Made by a program: the position numbers and the translations under genes | NCBI GenBank assembly: GCA_027484825.1 | Contig: JAIXSE010000016.1 | Coordinates: 399,724 to 463,723, forward strand | Direction: 5' to 3' | Length of the DNA: 64,000 nt | Source of the DNA: Rubrivivax sp. | GTDB taxonomy: Bacteria; Pseudomonadota; Gammaproteobacteria; Burkholderiales; Burkholderiaceae_C | Shown here: one piece after another, positions 33,150 to 41,948 of the stretch | Layout: each line of letters opens with the position of its first letter | How positions within the stretch are numbered: position 1 is the first letter of the stretch | The notes under the pieces: generated by a model | Told to the model about the DNA's origin: nothing | Databases searched by the model: none | The model's input: the letters and a program-made list of their open reading frames with translations, nothing else

Positions 33150-36100
33150 ATGCAACTGAGTTCCCTGAGCCAGGCCATCGCCCTGGCACTGAGCCTTGCC
33201 GCCGGCGTTTCCGCTGGTGTTGCCGCCTCGCCTGCGCTGGCGCAATCCGCCGCCCCGGTGTCGTCCAGCGGCGCGGCCGTCAGCCTGCTGCTGCGCCAGC
33301 CGGCCGTGTCGGCCCGGCAACTGGCTTTTGTGTATGGCGGCGCCCTGTGGGTGGCCAACCGTGATGGGAGCCAACCGCGCCAGCTGGCGCCGCGGGTGAC
33401 GTCGGAGTTTTCGCCGCGGTTCTCGCCGGACGGGCAATGGATCGCGTTTTCTGCCAGCTATGACGGCAACACCGATGTGTATGTGGTGCCCACCGCTGGC
33501 GGTCAGCCCCGCCGACTGACCTGGCACGGCAGCAGCGACCAGGTCACCGGCTGGAGCCCGGACGGCAAACGGGTGCTGTTCGCCTCGCCCCGCCAGGTGC
33601 TGAACAACCGCAGCAACCAGCTCTACGAAGTGGCGCTGGAAGGCGGCTTCGAGCAGCAGGTGATGAAGGCCGTGGCCTATGAAGGCAGCTGGAGCCCGGA
33701 CGGTCGCCTGCTGGCCTATCGCCCCTACCGCCAAGCCAACAACGGCGCCAGCGGATGGCGCCAGAGCCGTGGCGGCACCACGCCGCCGATCTGGATCATC
33801 GACCCCAAGGGCAAGACCTGGGAAGAGATTCCCCACGTCAACGCCACCGACTGGAATCCGATCTGGATGGGCGACGAAGTCGTCTTCATCTCCGACCGCA
33901 ACAATGGCGCCGCCAATCTCTTCGCCTACAACACCAAGACCAAGGCCCTGCGCCAGCTGACCCAGGAGACGGTGTGGGACGTCAAGTCGGCGGACGGCCG
34001 GGACGGGCGCATCGTCTACGAGGTGGGCGGCCGGATCAAGGAGATCAGCCTGGCAGGCGGAGAGCCGGTCACGCTGAGCATCAGCCTGAATGAACCCAGC
34101 GCCCAGGCGCGGGTGCAGTGGAAGGATGCCGCTCGCACCATCACCAGCGTGGCCCTGTCCGCCACCGGCAAGCGGGTGCTGGTGAGTGCGCGCGGGGAAG
34201 TGTTCTCGGTGCCGGTGAAGGACGGCGTGGTGCGCAACCTCACCCAGACGTCCGGCGTGCGGGAGAAGGACGCCCTGTGGAGCCCGGACGGCCAGCAGGT
34301 GGCCTACCTCTCCGATGAGCCCGGCATGCGCCACCAAGTGGTGCTCCGGGATCAACTGGGGGACCAGGCCGCCGGCAAGCCCACACGCAAGATCCTGCTG
34401 CCCGAGACCGGCTACTTCCGGCTGCTGGACTGGTCGCCCGAGGGCAGCCGTCTGGTGCTGCAGGACAACCATCTCAACCTCTACCAGTTGCCGCTCACCG
34501 GGCCGCAGTCCGGTCAACTGCTGAAGATCGACAGCAGCCCGCGCCGCCAGAACTACGACGTCGGCTTCTCGCCGGATGGCCGCTGGCTGGCCTACACCGT
34601 GACCGGGCGGAATCACTTCAGCCAGATCCGGGTGCACGATTTCCAGACCGGCCAGCAGCACACGCTGACCGACGGCATGAGCCATGCGGAGCAGCCGGTC
34701 TTCTCCAGCAAGGGCGACGTGCTGTACTTCACCGCGTCGGTCAATTCCGGGCCGGCCCAGGTGGGCCTGGACATGTCCACGCAGGAGCGTTCGCTGCGCA
34801 TGGGCCTGTTTGCCGCGGTGCTGCGTGCGGACGGGTCGTCGCCGCTGCTGCCCAAGGCCGGGGATGAAGACGGCAAGGGCGGCAAGGGTGATGCTGCTGA
34901 TGGCGACAAGGAAGACGGCAAGGCGGGGGACAAGTCCTCGGACAAGAAGGGCGATGCCAAGCCCGATAGCAAGCCCGACGCCAAGGCGGACAGCAAGCCC
35001 GACGAGAAGTCCGGCAAGGCCAAGCCGGTGCGCATCGACTTCGCCGGCCTGCAGAACCGCATCATCGGCCTGCCCGTGGCACAGGCCCGCTACGACCATC
35101 TGGACGTGGCGGCCGATGGCGCGCTGTTCTACATCGAACGCAGCCAGCCCGGCACCAGCATCGAGCCGCCCAACGCCGACGGCGACGAGCGCGGCGAGCT
35201 CTACCGCTTCGACTTCGAGGAGAAGAAGGCCAAGGTGGTCAAGCAGGGCGTGAATGACTATTCGCTCAGCGCCGACGGCAAGAAGATCCTGCTGGACCTG
35301 GGCGGCGGCCGGCTGGAAGTGGCCGATGCGCGCGAGAAGCTGGACACCAAGTCGGTGGATGTGTCGGGCCTGCGCGTGCGCATCGACCCGCGCGCCGAAT
35401 GGCGTCAGATCTTCGACGAGACCTGGTGGATGGAGAAGGAATTCTTCTACGACCCGAAACTGCACGGCCTGGACTGGAAGGGCATCTACCAGCGCTACCT
35501 GCCGCTGCTGGCCCATGTGCAGCGTCGTGAAGACCTGAACGACCTGATGGTGGACATGATCGGCGAGCTGCAGGTCGGCCACAACCGCGTGGGCGGGGGC
35601 GACGTGCTGACCGAGCCGAAGGTGGCCATCGGCCTGCTGGGCGCCGACTTCAGCTTCGAAGGCGGCCACTACCGCATCAGCAAGATCTTCCAGGGTGACC
35701 GCTGGAATCCGTTCCTGAAGGCGCCGCTGGCGGCACCGGGCCTGAATGTGAAGGCGGGGGACTATCTGCTGGCGGTCAACGGACGTCCGGTGGATGGCCA
35801 GCACAACCTCTTCCAGCAACTGGAGAACACCGTCGGCAAGCCGGTGCAGCTGACGATTGCCAGCGATGCGAAGGGCCAGGGCGCGCGTCAGGTGCAGGTG
35901 GAGCCGATCGCCAGTGAAGTCGCGCTGCGCCAGTGGGACTGGGTGGAGCACAACCGCCAGGAAGTGGACCGCCTGAGCGGCGGCAAGCTGGCCTATGTCT
36001 ACATGCCGGACACGGCCACGCAGGGCTTCCAGCACTTCAACCGCATGTTCTTCGCGCAGGTGGACAAGCAGGGCCTGGTGATGGATGACCGGCGCAATGG

Positions 36101-36593
36101 CGGTGGCCAGGCGGCCAACTATGTGACCGAGGTGCTGGGCCGGGCCTATCTGGGCAGCTGGAAGGACCGCGATGCGCTGGTCTATGACACCCCGGGCGGT
36201 GCCATCTACGGCCCCAAGGCCATGCTGATCGACCAGGATGCGGGGTCGGGCGGTGACTTCATGCCCTATGCCTTCCGTCGCACCGGCCTGGGCCCGCTGA
36301 TTGGCAAGCGGACTTGGGGCGGGCTGATCGGCATTGCGGCCAATCCGCCGCTGATCGACGGCGGCAATCTGGTTGTGCCGTTCTTCCGCTTCTTCACGCC
36401 GGAAGGCGAATGGCGCATCGAGAACGAAGGGGTCTCGCCCGATGTGGATGTGAACCTCGACCCGGTGGCCGTGAACGAAGGCCGGGATGTGCAGCTGGAA
36501 GCGGCGGTGGCCAATGTGATGGAGCGGCTCAAGACCTGGAAACCGATCCAGCGCACCGAGCCGCCGGCCATGCCGACCAAGGTCGGCGGCTGA
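33150..36593 (+). CDS. Tricorn-like S41 protease with PD40 propeller and PDZ domains
   Basis: A 1147-residue exported protein. It has a signal peptide (about 1-32, ending SPALAQS) and PD40/WD40-like beta-propeller repeats to about residue 540 (for example FSPRFSPDGQWIAFSASYDG). A Lys/Asp/Gly/Ser-rich linker of about 60 residues lies around 570-635, and a second propeller-like part follows. The C-terminal core contains GELQVGHNRVGGGD (His), a PDZ domain near 850-940 (GDYLLAVNGRPV), and DAGSGGDFMPYAF with the catalytic Ser. Tricorn homologues trim peptides; this one is periplasmic by its signal. The ATG at 33150 gives a proper signal peptide. Terminator at 36687. The charged linker is unusual. 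Confidence 0.86.
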   Translation: MQLSSLSQAIALALSLAAGVSAGVAASPALAQSAAPVSSSGAAVSLLLRQPAVSARQLAFVYGGALWVANRDGSQPRQLAPRVTSEFSPRFSPDGQWIAFSASYDGNTDVYVVPTAGGQPRRLTWHGSSDQVTGWSPDGKRVLFASPRQVLNNRSNQLYEVALEGGFEQQVMKAVAYEGSWSPDGRLLAYRPYRQANNGASGWRQSRGGTTPPIWIIDPKGKTWEEIPHVNATDWNPIWMGDEVVFISDRNNGAANLFAYNTKTKALRQLTQETVWDVKSADGRDGRIVYEVGGRIKEISLAGGEPVTLSISLNEPSAQARVQWKDAARTITSVALSATGKRVLVSARGEVFSVPVKDGVVRNLTQTSGVREKDALWSPDGQQVAYLSDEPGMRHQVVLRDQLGDQAAGKPTRKILLPETGYFRLLDWSPEGSRLVLQDNHLNLYQLPLTGPQSGQLLKIDSSPRRQNYDVGFSPDGRWLAYTVTGRNHFSQIRVHDFQTGQQHTLTDGMSHAEQPVFSSKGDVLYFTASVNSGPAQVGLDMSTQERSLRMGLFAAVLRADGSSPLLPKAGDEDGKGGKGDAADGDKEDGKAGDKSSDKKGDAKPDSKPDAKADSKPDEKSGKAKPVRIDFAGLQNRIIGLPVAQARYDHLDVAADGALFYIERSQPGTSIEPPNADGDERGELYRFDFEEKKAKVVKQGVNDYSLSADGKKILLDLGGGRLEVADAREKLDTKSVDVSGLRVRIDPRAEWRQIFDETWWMEKEFFYDPKLHGLDWKGIYQRYLPLLAHVQRREDLNDLMVDMIGELQVGHNRVGGGDVLTEPKVAIGLLGADFSFEGGHYRISKIFQGDRWNPFLKAPLAAPGLNVKAGDYLLAVNGRPVDGQHNLFQQLENTVGKPVQLTIASDAKGQGARQVQVEPIASEVALRQWDWVEHNRQEVDRLSGGKLAYVYMPDTATQGFQHFNRMFFAQVDKQGLVMDDRRNGGGQAANYVTEVLGRAYLGSWKDRDALVYDTPGGAIYGPKAMLIDQDAGSGGDFMPYAFRRTGLGPLIGKRTWGGLIGIAANPPLIDGGNLVVPFFRFFTPEGEWRIENEGVSPDVDVNLDPVAVNEGRDVQLEAAVANVMERLKTWKPIQRTEPPAMPTKVGG

Positions 36594-36650
36594 AGGAGCG
36601 CTGCTCCGCTGCTGTGTGAGGCCGCCGCGGGACACCGCGCGGCGCCATAC

Positions 36651-36680
36651 GGCTTCATACGGCTTCATACGGCTTCATGC
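36651..36680 (+). repeat. Three copies of a 10-bp tandem repeat
   Basis: GGCTTCATAC repeated three times (the last copy ends TGC), preceded by a partial CATAC. It sits between the protease stop codon and its terminator. No coding meaning is seen. Confidence 0.85.
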
Positions 36681-36686
36681 CCCCAG

Positions 36687-36728
36687 CACCCCAGCGCCCG
36701 GCGTCGATCCGGGCGCTGGGGTGTTTTT
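36687..36728 (+). terminator. Intrinsic terminator after the tricorn-like protease
   Basis: A 15-bp perfect stem (36687-36701 with 36709-36723, CACCCCAGCGCCCGG and its complement), a 7-base loop and TTTTT. Very strong rho-independent terminator. Confidence 0.93.
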
Positions 36729-36737
36729 CATTGGGAC

Positions 36738-36825
36738 TGTCAAATTCTCCGACACCGGATTTTTGGATTCGTGATGCAGTTCACGAACAGATTCAAGCGG
36801 GTGTCGAAGCCTTTTACAGTGACAC
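36738..36825. promoter_or_regulatory. Two TGTC/GACA dyads upstream of the PEP-CTERM gene
   Basis: TGTC-N9-GACA at 36738-36754 and GTGTC-N15-GACAC at 36801-36825 lie 50-130 bases upstream of a sigma-54-type promoter. That is where an enhancer-binding activator would sit. The first is followed by CCGGATTTTTGG, similar to sequences at 56487 and 56892. The stretch 36594-36925 (332 bases) otherwise holds only the decamer repeat, a terminator and the promoter. Confidence 0.45.
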
Positions 36826-36870
36826 GGCATCCCTACAGTTAGGGATAAGCAAATCAACAACTTAGTACGC

Positions 36871-36886
36871 TGGCACACATTTCGCT
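36871..36886 (+). promoter_or_regulatory. Sigma-54 (RpoN) promoter of the PEP-CTERM gene
   Basis: TGGCACACATTTCGCT has GG at 36872-36873 and GC at 36884-36885 with exactly ten bases between them. It fits TGGCAC-N5-TTGCW apart from TCGCT in place of TTGCT. Transcription would begin near 36897, about 30 bases before the ATG. PEP-CTERM genes in exosortase-bearing bacteria are often under RpoN control with the PrsK/PrsR pair (family knowledge). Confidence 0.65.
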
Positions 36887-36925
36887 ACTTGGAGAGCGTT
36901 TAGACACTTTCTCGACGCGAATTCC

Positions 36926-37537
36926 ATGCTGAACCGCCTGATTGCCTCCCTCGCCCTGGCTGCCGCCAGCCTTGTGGCCGTGGCCACCCCGGCCGCTGCG
37001 GCCACCGTCACCTTTGAAGATCTGGGCATTCAGTCCTGGTTCGCCACCCCCACCTACGACCGCTATGCCAGCCAAGGCGTGGTCTTCAGCAACAACACCC
37101 GCTATCAGACCTACGAGCACTGGTTCTCCAACAGTGGCGCCGGCATCTACTCGCTGGGTTCGTCCGGCTGGGGCAACATCTCCGGCACCTTCACCACGGC
37201 GGTGAACAGCCTGTCCCTGTGGGTGGGCGACGAGGGCGGCGACTTTGACCGCGCCACGCTGAATGTCTATGACAGCAACAACCGTCTGCTGGCCTCGACG
37301 TCGGGCAGCGGCACCAGCTGGTTCACGCTGAGCGTGCTCACCACCACCAACATCGCACGTTTTGAGATCGTCGAGCAGGGCATGATCGCCATCGACAACC
37401 TGAACTTCAGCCAGGTCAGCAACGGTGGCAACAATGCCAACGCCGGCAACAGCGTGCCCGAACCCGGCACGCTGGCCCTGGTCGGCCTGGCCATGGTGGG
37501 CGTGGCGCTGCTGCGTCGCGGTCGTCAGCCGCGCTGA
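36926..37537 (+). CDS. PEP-CTERM sorted exported protein
   Basis: A 203-residue protein with a signal peptide (about 1-25, ending TPAAAA), a beta-rich middle domain (VTFEDLGIQSWFATPTY, later TLNVYDSNNRLL) and a Ser/Gly/Asn-rich spacer. The C-terminal sorting signal is VPEPGTLALVGLAMVGVALL followed by Arg-rich RRGRQPR. Exosortase (EpsH/XrtA type) would cut it and place it at the cell surface or in the exopolysaccharide matrix. No exosortase gene is in the window. The gene is monocistronic, with a sigma-54-type promoter upstream and a terminator just after it. The middle domain resembles proteins annotated as PEP-CTERM of unknown binding function. Confidence 0.92.
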   Translation: MLNRLIASLALAAASLVAVATPAAAATVTFEDLGIQSWFATPTYDRYASQGVVFSNNTRYQTYEHWFSNSGAGIYSLGSSGWGNISGTFTTAVNSLSLWVGDEGGDFDRATLNVYDSNNRLLASTSGSGTSWFTLSVLTTTNIARFEIVEQGMIAIDNLNFSQVSNGGNNANAGNSVPEPGTLALVGLAMVGVALLRRGRQPR

Positions 37538-37578
37538 TCGCGCGCAGCGCTGTGGCGGCGCTCTGAGTGCCGCCCACA

Positions 37579-37613
37579 AAAAAGGCCGGTGCAGTGAATG
37601 CACCGGCCTTTTT
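37579..37613. terminator. Bidirectional intrinsic terminator between the PEP-CTERM gene and amiC
   Basis: A 15-bp perfect stem (37579-37593 with 37599-37613) with an A run on one side and a T run on the other, and a 5-base loop. It serves both the plus-strand PEP-CTERM gene and the converging amiC. Confidence 0.92.
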
Positions 37614-37668
37614 GCCGTCTGGGTTCTGTCTGGGGGCTGTCCGGGTTTTGACAGACGGGCCGCAGGTC

Positions 37669-39111
37669 TCAGAGCGCCCGGTGACGCGCCGCCAGCGGCG
37701 GGTTCTTCGCGAAGTAGCGGGCAATGCCGGTGGCCAGGGCCTTGACCAGGTCGTCCTGATAGTCCGGATCGCGCAGCTTGGACTCTTCCTCCGGATTGGA
37801 GATGAAGGCCGTCTCCACCAGGATGGACGGCACGTCCGGCGCCTTGAGCACCGCAAAGCCGGCCTGCTCCACGCTGCCCTTGTGCAGCTTGCCGACCTTG
37901 GAGATCTGGCCCAGCACTTCGCTGCCCAGCTTCATGCTGTCCTTGATCTGGGCGGTGGTGCTCATGTCCAGCATGGCCCGCAGGACACCGTCGTCCTTCA
38001 CGCCCTTGGTGTTCACGCCGCCTACGATGTCCGCGGCATTTTCCTTGTTGGCCATCCAGCGCGCCGCGGTGGAGCTGGCGCCGCTGGTGGACAAGGCAAA
38101 CACCGAAGCCCCGCGCGCCTGCGGCGTGATGAAGGCATCGGCGTGGATGGAGACGAACAGGTCGGCCTGCACCCGCCTTGCCTTGCGCACCCGCTCCTGC
38201 AGGGGCACGAAGAAGTCGGCGTCCCGCGTCATCATCACGCGGATCTTGGGATTGCTGTTGAGCCGGTCCCGCAGCTTCAGGCCGATGGCCAGCACCACGT
38301 CCTTTTCCTTCAGCCCGCTGGGGCCGATGGCGCCCGGGTCTTCGCCGCCATGACCGGGGTCGATGGCGATCACGATCAGGCGGTCCAGCTTGGCCTGGCT
38401 CATCTCCGGCGCCACCTCCTTGAGCGGTGGCTGCGGGGCCGGCGCGGGCGGGGGCGTCGCGCCGGGGGGGCGGGGGGACGGGCGCACCGGCGGGCGGGCC
38501 TGGGCCACGGCGCGGTCTGCCTCCGACGCGGCCGGTTGCGGCCGGCCGATCTTGTCGATCAGCTCGCCCAGGGCATCCTGCACCGACTGCGCCGCCGCCT
38601 GTTCGGCCGCTTCCTTTTCCCGCACCAGGTCCAGCAGCGGGTCGCGTTCCTGCACCGGATACAGGTCCAGCACCAGCCGGTTCTTGTAGGCCGCCACCGG
38701 CTCGATGGTGAAGACCTGGGGCGCAATCGGCTGCTTCAGGTCGAAGACGATGCGCACCACCCGCGGCTGGTTCTGCCCCACCCGGACCGCGGCGATGTAG
38801 GGGTCGTCCGGCCGGATCTTGCCCAGCAGTTCGCGCAGGTCGGGGCTCAGCTCCAGGCCGTCGATGTCGATCACCAGCCGGTCCGGATGGCTGGCCAGGA
38901 AGCTCTTGGCCGCCAGGGCGCGGTCGGATTCCAGCGTGACGCGGGTGTAGTCGTCGGCCGGCCAGACCCGCACCGCAATGATGGAGGCGGAAGATCCCGC
39001 CGCCCGCGCCGAGGGCAGGGCGGCCGGCCACACCGGCACACTGAGCACCAGCGCGCCCATCTGGGCAAGCGCACGGCGGCGCGGGGCAAAACTCCGGGAG
39101 TCTCCAGTCAT
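37669..39111 (-). CDS. amiC: N-acetylmuramoyl-L-alanine amidase AmiC
   Basis: A 480-residue periplasmic zinc amidase that splits septal peptidoglycan during daughter-cell separation. The N-terminus PRRRALAQMG then hydrophobic ALVLSVPVWPAAL looks like a Tat-type signal. An AMIN domain spans about 45-150, a Pro/Ala-rich linker about 200-245, and the Amidase_3 domain follows with DPGHGGEDPGA, SIHADAF and ETAFISNPEEE supplying the zinc ligands and catalytic Glu. The ATG at 39111 overlaps the tsaE stop (ATGA), so the two are translationally coupled, a common arrangement in proteobacteria. It is likely activated by an EnvC/NlpD protein. Confidence 0.93.
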   Translation of the reverse strand: MTGDSRSFAPRRRALAQMGALVLSVPVWPAALPSARAAGSSASIIAVRVWPADDYTRVTLESDRALAAKSFLASHPDRLVIDIDGLELSPDLRELLGKIRPDDPYIAAVRVGQNQPRVVRIVFDLKQPIAPQVFTIEPVAAYKNRLVLDLYPVQERDPLLDLVREKEAAEQAAAQSVQDALGELIDKIGRPQPAASEADRAVAQARPPVRPSPRPPGATPPPAPAPQPPLKEVAPEMSQAKLDRLIVIAIDPGHGGEDPGAIGPSGLKEKDVVLAIGLKLRDRLNSNPKIRVMMTRDADFFVPLQERVRKARRVQADLFVSIHADAFITPQARGASVFALSTSGASSTAARWMANKENAADIVGGVNTKGVKDDGVLRAMLDMSTTAQIKDSMKLGSEVLGQISKVGKLHKGSVEQAGFAVLKAPDVPSILVETAFISNPEEESKLRDPDYQDDLVKALATGIARYFAKNPPLAARHRAL

Positions 39112-39608
39112 GCTTGGTCGAGGAGTTGGGTCAGGTCGGCCAGCAGGGCCACGCCACGCGGCGTGTGCGCCTGCGCGAGGACATCGCGGCTTTGGTCGTC
39201 GGCCACGTCCAGGGTCAGGTGCAGGTCGGGCGCGGGCAGCATGCCGGCGGCCTTCTGCGGCCATTCGCTGAGCTTGAGGCCCGGCGCGGCGAAGACATCC
39301 CGAAAGCCGGCGTCTTCCCACTCGCGCGGGTCGTTGAAGCGGTAGAAGTCGAAGTGGTGGGCGGGCAGGCCACCCAGCGCGGGCGGCTGGTAGTCTTCCA
39401 CCACCGCATAGCTGGGGCTCTTGATGCGACCCTCCACACCCAGCGCGCGCAGCAGATGGCGCACCAGGCTGGTCTTGCCGGCGCCCAGGCCTCCCTCGAG
39501 TTCGATGCTGAGGTCCGTCACTTGCGGACACCGGGCCAGCGCCTGCGCAAATCGCTCGCAGGCGGCCTCATCAGGCCAACGGAATTGGCGGGTTTCTAAA
39601 ATGCTCAA
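39108..39608 (-). CDS. tsaE: tRNA threonylcarbamoyladenosine biosynthesis ATPase TsaE
   Basis: A 166-residue P-loop ATPase acting with TsaB and TsaD to make t6A37 in tRNA. Walker A is GGLGAGKTSLVRHLL; SPSYAVVEDY, HHFDFYR and LSEWPQ are family landmarks. The start is given as TTG at 39608 because no ATG is available at the N-terminus; a shorter start is possible. It is divergent from queG, whose ATG begins only five bases beyond this TTG, so their promoters must reach into each other's genes. It overlaps amiC by four bases. Confidence 0.91.
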   Translation of the reverse strand: MSILETRQFRWPDEAACERFAQALARCPQVTDLSIELEGGLGAGKTSLVRHLLRALGVEGRIKSPSYAVVEDYQPPALGGLPAHHFDFYRFNDPREWEDAGFRDVFAAPGLKLSEWPQKAAGMLPAPDLHLTLDVADDQSRDVLAQAHTPRGVALLADLTQLLDQA

Positions 39609-39613
39609 AACCT

Positions 39614-40738
39614 ATGGAATCCTTGCTGAACGCTTCCGACCGAACGCCCGACACGCTGCATGCGTTGACGGGCCAGATCCGCACCTGGGCGCTTGAGCTC
39701 GGATTCTCACAGATTGGGGTGGCCCACGTCGATCTTGGTGATGCGGAGGCCGGCCTGCAAGCCTGGCTGGACGCCGGGTTTCATGGCGAGATGCAGTACA
39801 TGGCCGCCCACGGCATGAAGCGCGCACGGCCGGCCGAGCTGGTGCCCGGCACCCTGTGCGTGCTCACCGCCCGCATGGACTACCTGCCGCAAAGCCTGGA
39901 TGCGGACTGGCAGCAGCGGGAATATGAGGGCTTGGCCGACCCGGCACGGGCGCAGGTCTCGCTCTACGCCCGCGGGCGGGACTATCACAAGGTGCTGCGC
40001 CAGCGTCTGCAGCAACTGGCCGACCGCATCCAGTCGGCGGTGGGTCCGCTGGGGCATCGCGTCTTCACCGACTCCGCCCCGGTGCTGGAGGTGGAACTGG
40101 CCAGTCGCTCCGGTATCGGCTGGCGCGGCAAGCACACGCTGACCCTGCATCGGGACGCCGGCTCCATGTTCTTCCTGGGCGAGATCTACCTGGACCTGCC
40201 GCTGCCCGCCAGCGAGCCCGTCACCGCCCACTGCGGCCAGTGCCGCGCCTGTATCGATGCCTGCCCCACGCAGGCCATCGTGGCGCCCTACCGGCTGGAT
40301 GCGCGCCGGTGCATCAGTTATCTCACCATCGAGCAGGACGGGCCCATCCCCGAGGCCCTGCGCCCGGCCATGGGCAACCGCATCTACGGCTGCGATGACT
40401 GCCAGCTGGCCTGTCCCTGGAACAAGTTTGCCCGGCGCCAGGCCCTGCCGGACTTCGATTGGCGCGAGCCGCTCGGACACGCCTCGCTGCTGGCGCTCTG
40501 GGCCTGGGACGAGCCCACCTTCCTCAAGCGCACCGAAGGCTCAGCCATCCGGCGCATCGGCCATGCGCGCTGGCAGCGCAATCTGGCCGTGGCCCTGGGC
40601 AATGCGCTGCGCCAGCCGCTGCCGCCGGACCTGCGCGCCGCCATAGAGGGCGCTCTGTGCGCCGCCCAACATACGGCCTCGCCCTTGCTGGCCGAACATA
40701 TCGACTGGGCGCTCCGTCAAAGATGCGACCATACGTAA
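39614..40738 (+). CDS. queG: Epoxyqueuosine reductase QueG
   Basis: A 374-residue cobalamin- and iron-sulfur-dependent enzyme for the last step of queuosine synthesis on tRNA. The N-terminal half is the QueG domain (GFSQIGVAHVDL and onward). Two 4Fe-4S clusters are marked by CGQCRACIDACPTQAI and GCDDCQLACPWNKFA. The C-terminal HEAT-like tail contains the segment RIGHARWQRNLAVALGNAL. The ATG at 39614 gives the standard length. It is paired divergently with tsaE, so two tRNA-modification genes start back to back. Confidence 0.94.
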   Translation: MESLLNASDRTPDTLHALTGQIRTWALELGFSQIGVAHVDLGDAEAGLQAWLDAGFHGEMQYMAAHGMKRARPAELVPGTLCVLTARMDYLPQSLDADWQQREYEGLADPARAQVSLYARGRDYHKVLRQRLQQLADRIQSAVGPLGHRVFTDSAPVLEVELASRSGIGWRGKHTLTLHRDAGSMFFLGEIYLDLPLPASEPVTAHCGQCRACIDACPTQAIVAPYRLDARRCISYLTIEQDGPIPEALRPAMGNRIYGCDDCQLACPWNKFARRQALPDFDWREPLGHASLLALWAWDEPTFLKRTEGSAIRRIGHARWQRNLAVALGNALRQPLPPDLRAAIEGALCAAQHTASPLLAEHIDWALRQRCDHT

Positions 40739-40810
40739 TTCCGCTAGCGCTTCAGGGGTGCGCCACTCCTTAAGCTCCGGTCTTGCTATTCCATTCCCGA
40801 TGAGGAGACC

Positions 40811-41788
40811 ATGAACCGTCGCAAGTTGTTCCAACACGGGCTGCTCCTGGGCGGCCTGAGCCTGTGCAGCGCACTGGCCCTGGCCCAGACCTATCCCACC
40901 AAACCGGTGAAGCTGGTGGTGCCCTTTGCCCCCGGCGGCACGACCGACATCATCGCCCGCGTGGTGGCCCAGAACATCAGCGGCCCGCTGGGCCAGACGA
41001 TGATCGTGGAAAACAAGGCCGGCGGTGGCGGCATCATCGGCGCCAATGACACGGCCAAAGCCGCGCCGGACGGCTATTCGCTGGGCGTGGCCACGGTGTC
41101 CACCACGGCCGCCAATCCGGCCATCAACCCCAAAGTGCCCTACAAGCCGCTGGAGGACTTCACCCCCATCATCAACATTGCGGCGACGCCCAATGTGATT
41201 GCGGTGCATCCGTCCTTCCCCGCCAAGGACTACAAGGGCTTCGTGGCCGAGCTGAAGAAGAATCCGGGCAAGTACAGCTATTCCAGTTCCGGCACGGGCG
41301 GCATCGGCCACCTGCAGATGGAGCTCTACAAGAGCCTGGCCGGGGTCTTCGTGACCCACATCCCTTACCGCGGTGCGGGCCCGGCGCTGAACGACACCGT
41401 CGCCGGCCAGGTGCCGATGATCTTCGACAACCTGCCCTCGGCGCTGCCCTTCATCAAGGACGGCCGCCTGATCGCCATCGCGGTGGCCGCCCCGCAGCGC
41501 CTGGCGGTGCTGCCCAATGTGCCGACCTTCAAGGAAGTCGGCCTGGAGCCGGTGAACCGCATGGCCTTCTACGGCATCTATGGGCCGAAGAATCTGCCCA
41601 AGGAAGTGGTGGCCAAGGTGCATGACGCCGTCAGCAAGACGGTGCAGATGCCGGACGTGAAAAAGCGCATTGAGGAAACTGGCTCGATCATCGTGGCCAA
41701 CACCCCGGAGCAATTCTCGGCCCAGATCAAGGCGGAGTACGACGTCTACAAGAAAGTGGTGGACACGCAGAAGCTGAAGCTGGATTGA
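40811..41788 (+). CDS. Tripartite tricarboxylate transporter substrate-binding protein (Bug family)
   Basis: A 325-residue periplasmic binding protein with a signal peptide (about 1-25, ending ALAQT). It has the Bug hallmarks [46 protein letters not shown] and [20 protein letters not shown]. The ligand would be a carboxylate. No TctA/TctB permease genes are nearby, so it is an orphan receptor, as is very common in Burkholderiales. A strong terminator follows at 41811. Confidence 0.93.
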   Translation: MNRRKLFQHGLLLGGLSLCSALALAQTYPTKPVKLVVPFAPGGTTDIIARVVAQNISGPLGQTMIVENKAGGGGIIGANDTAKAAPDGYSLGVATVSTTAANPAINPKVPYKPLEDFTPIINIAATPNVIAVHPSFPAKDYKGFVAELKKNPGKYSYSSSGTGGIGHLQMELYKSLAGVFVTHIPYRGAGPALNDTVAGQVPMIFDNLPSALPFIKDGRLIAIAVAAPQRLAVLPNVPTFKEVGLEPVNRMAFYGIYGPKNLPKEVVAKVHDAVSKTVQMPDVKKRIEETGSIIVANTPEQFSAQIKAEYDVYKKVVDTQKLKLD

Positions 41789-41810
41789 GATCCACGCCGC
41801 CATGAGAAAA

Positions 41811-41845
41811 GGGCGCCGCCTCCCTCGGGAAGCGGCGCCCTTTTT
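41811..41845 (+). terminator. Intrinsic terminator after the Bug gene
   Basis: GGGCGCCGC at 41811-41819 pairs with GCGGCGCCC at 41832-41840, followed by TTTTT. Strong GC stem. Confidence 0.9.
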
Positions 41846-41948
41846 GCTGGGGCGACCTTCAGGTGACCCTGCGGTGACCCTCAGGCCGCCGTGCTGATCA
41901 TGCTGATCGTGCGGACTGCGCTGACGGCGCAGACTGCGCGAGTGGCGA

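Noticed and set aside
33132..36668. An 1178-codon minus-strand frame over the tricorn-like protease
   Set aside because: Fully antisense to a gene with clear domains; codon-bias shadow.
37626..37660. CTGTC/GACAG hairpin as a second terminator for amiC
   Set aside because: No T run follows on the minus strand; the hairpin at 37579 is a better terminator.
37567..39345. A 592-codon plus-strand frame over amiC
   Set aside because: Antisense to amiC and tsaE, both of which have intact motifs.
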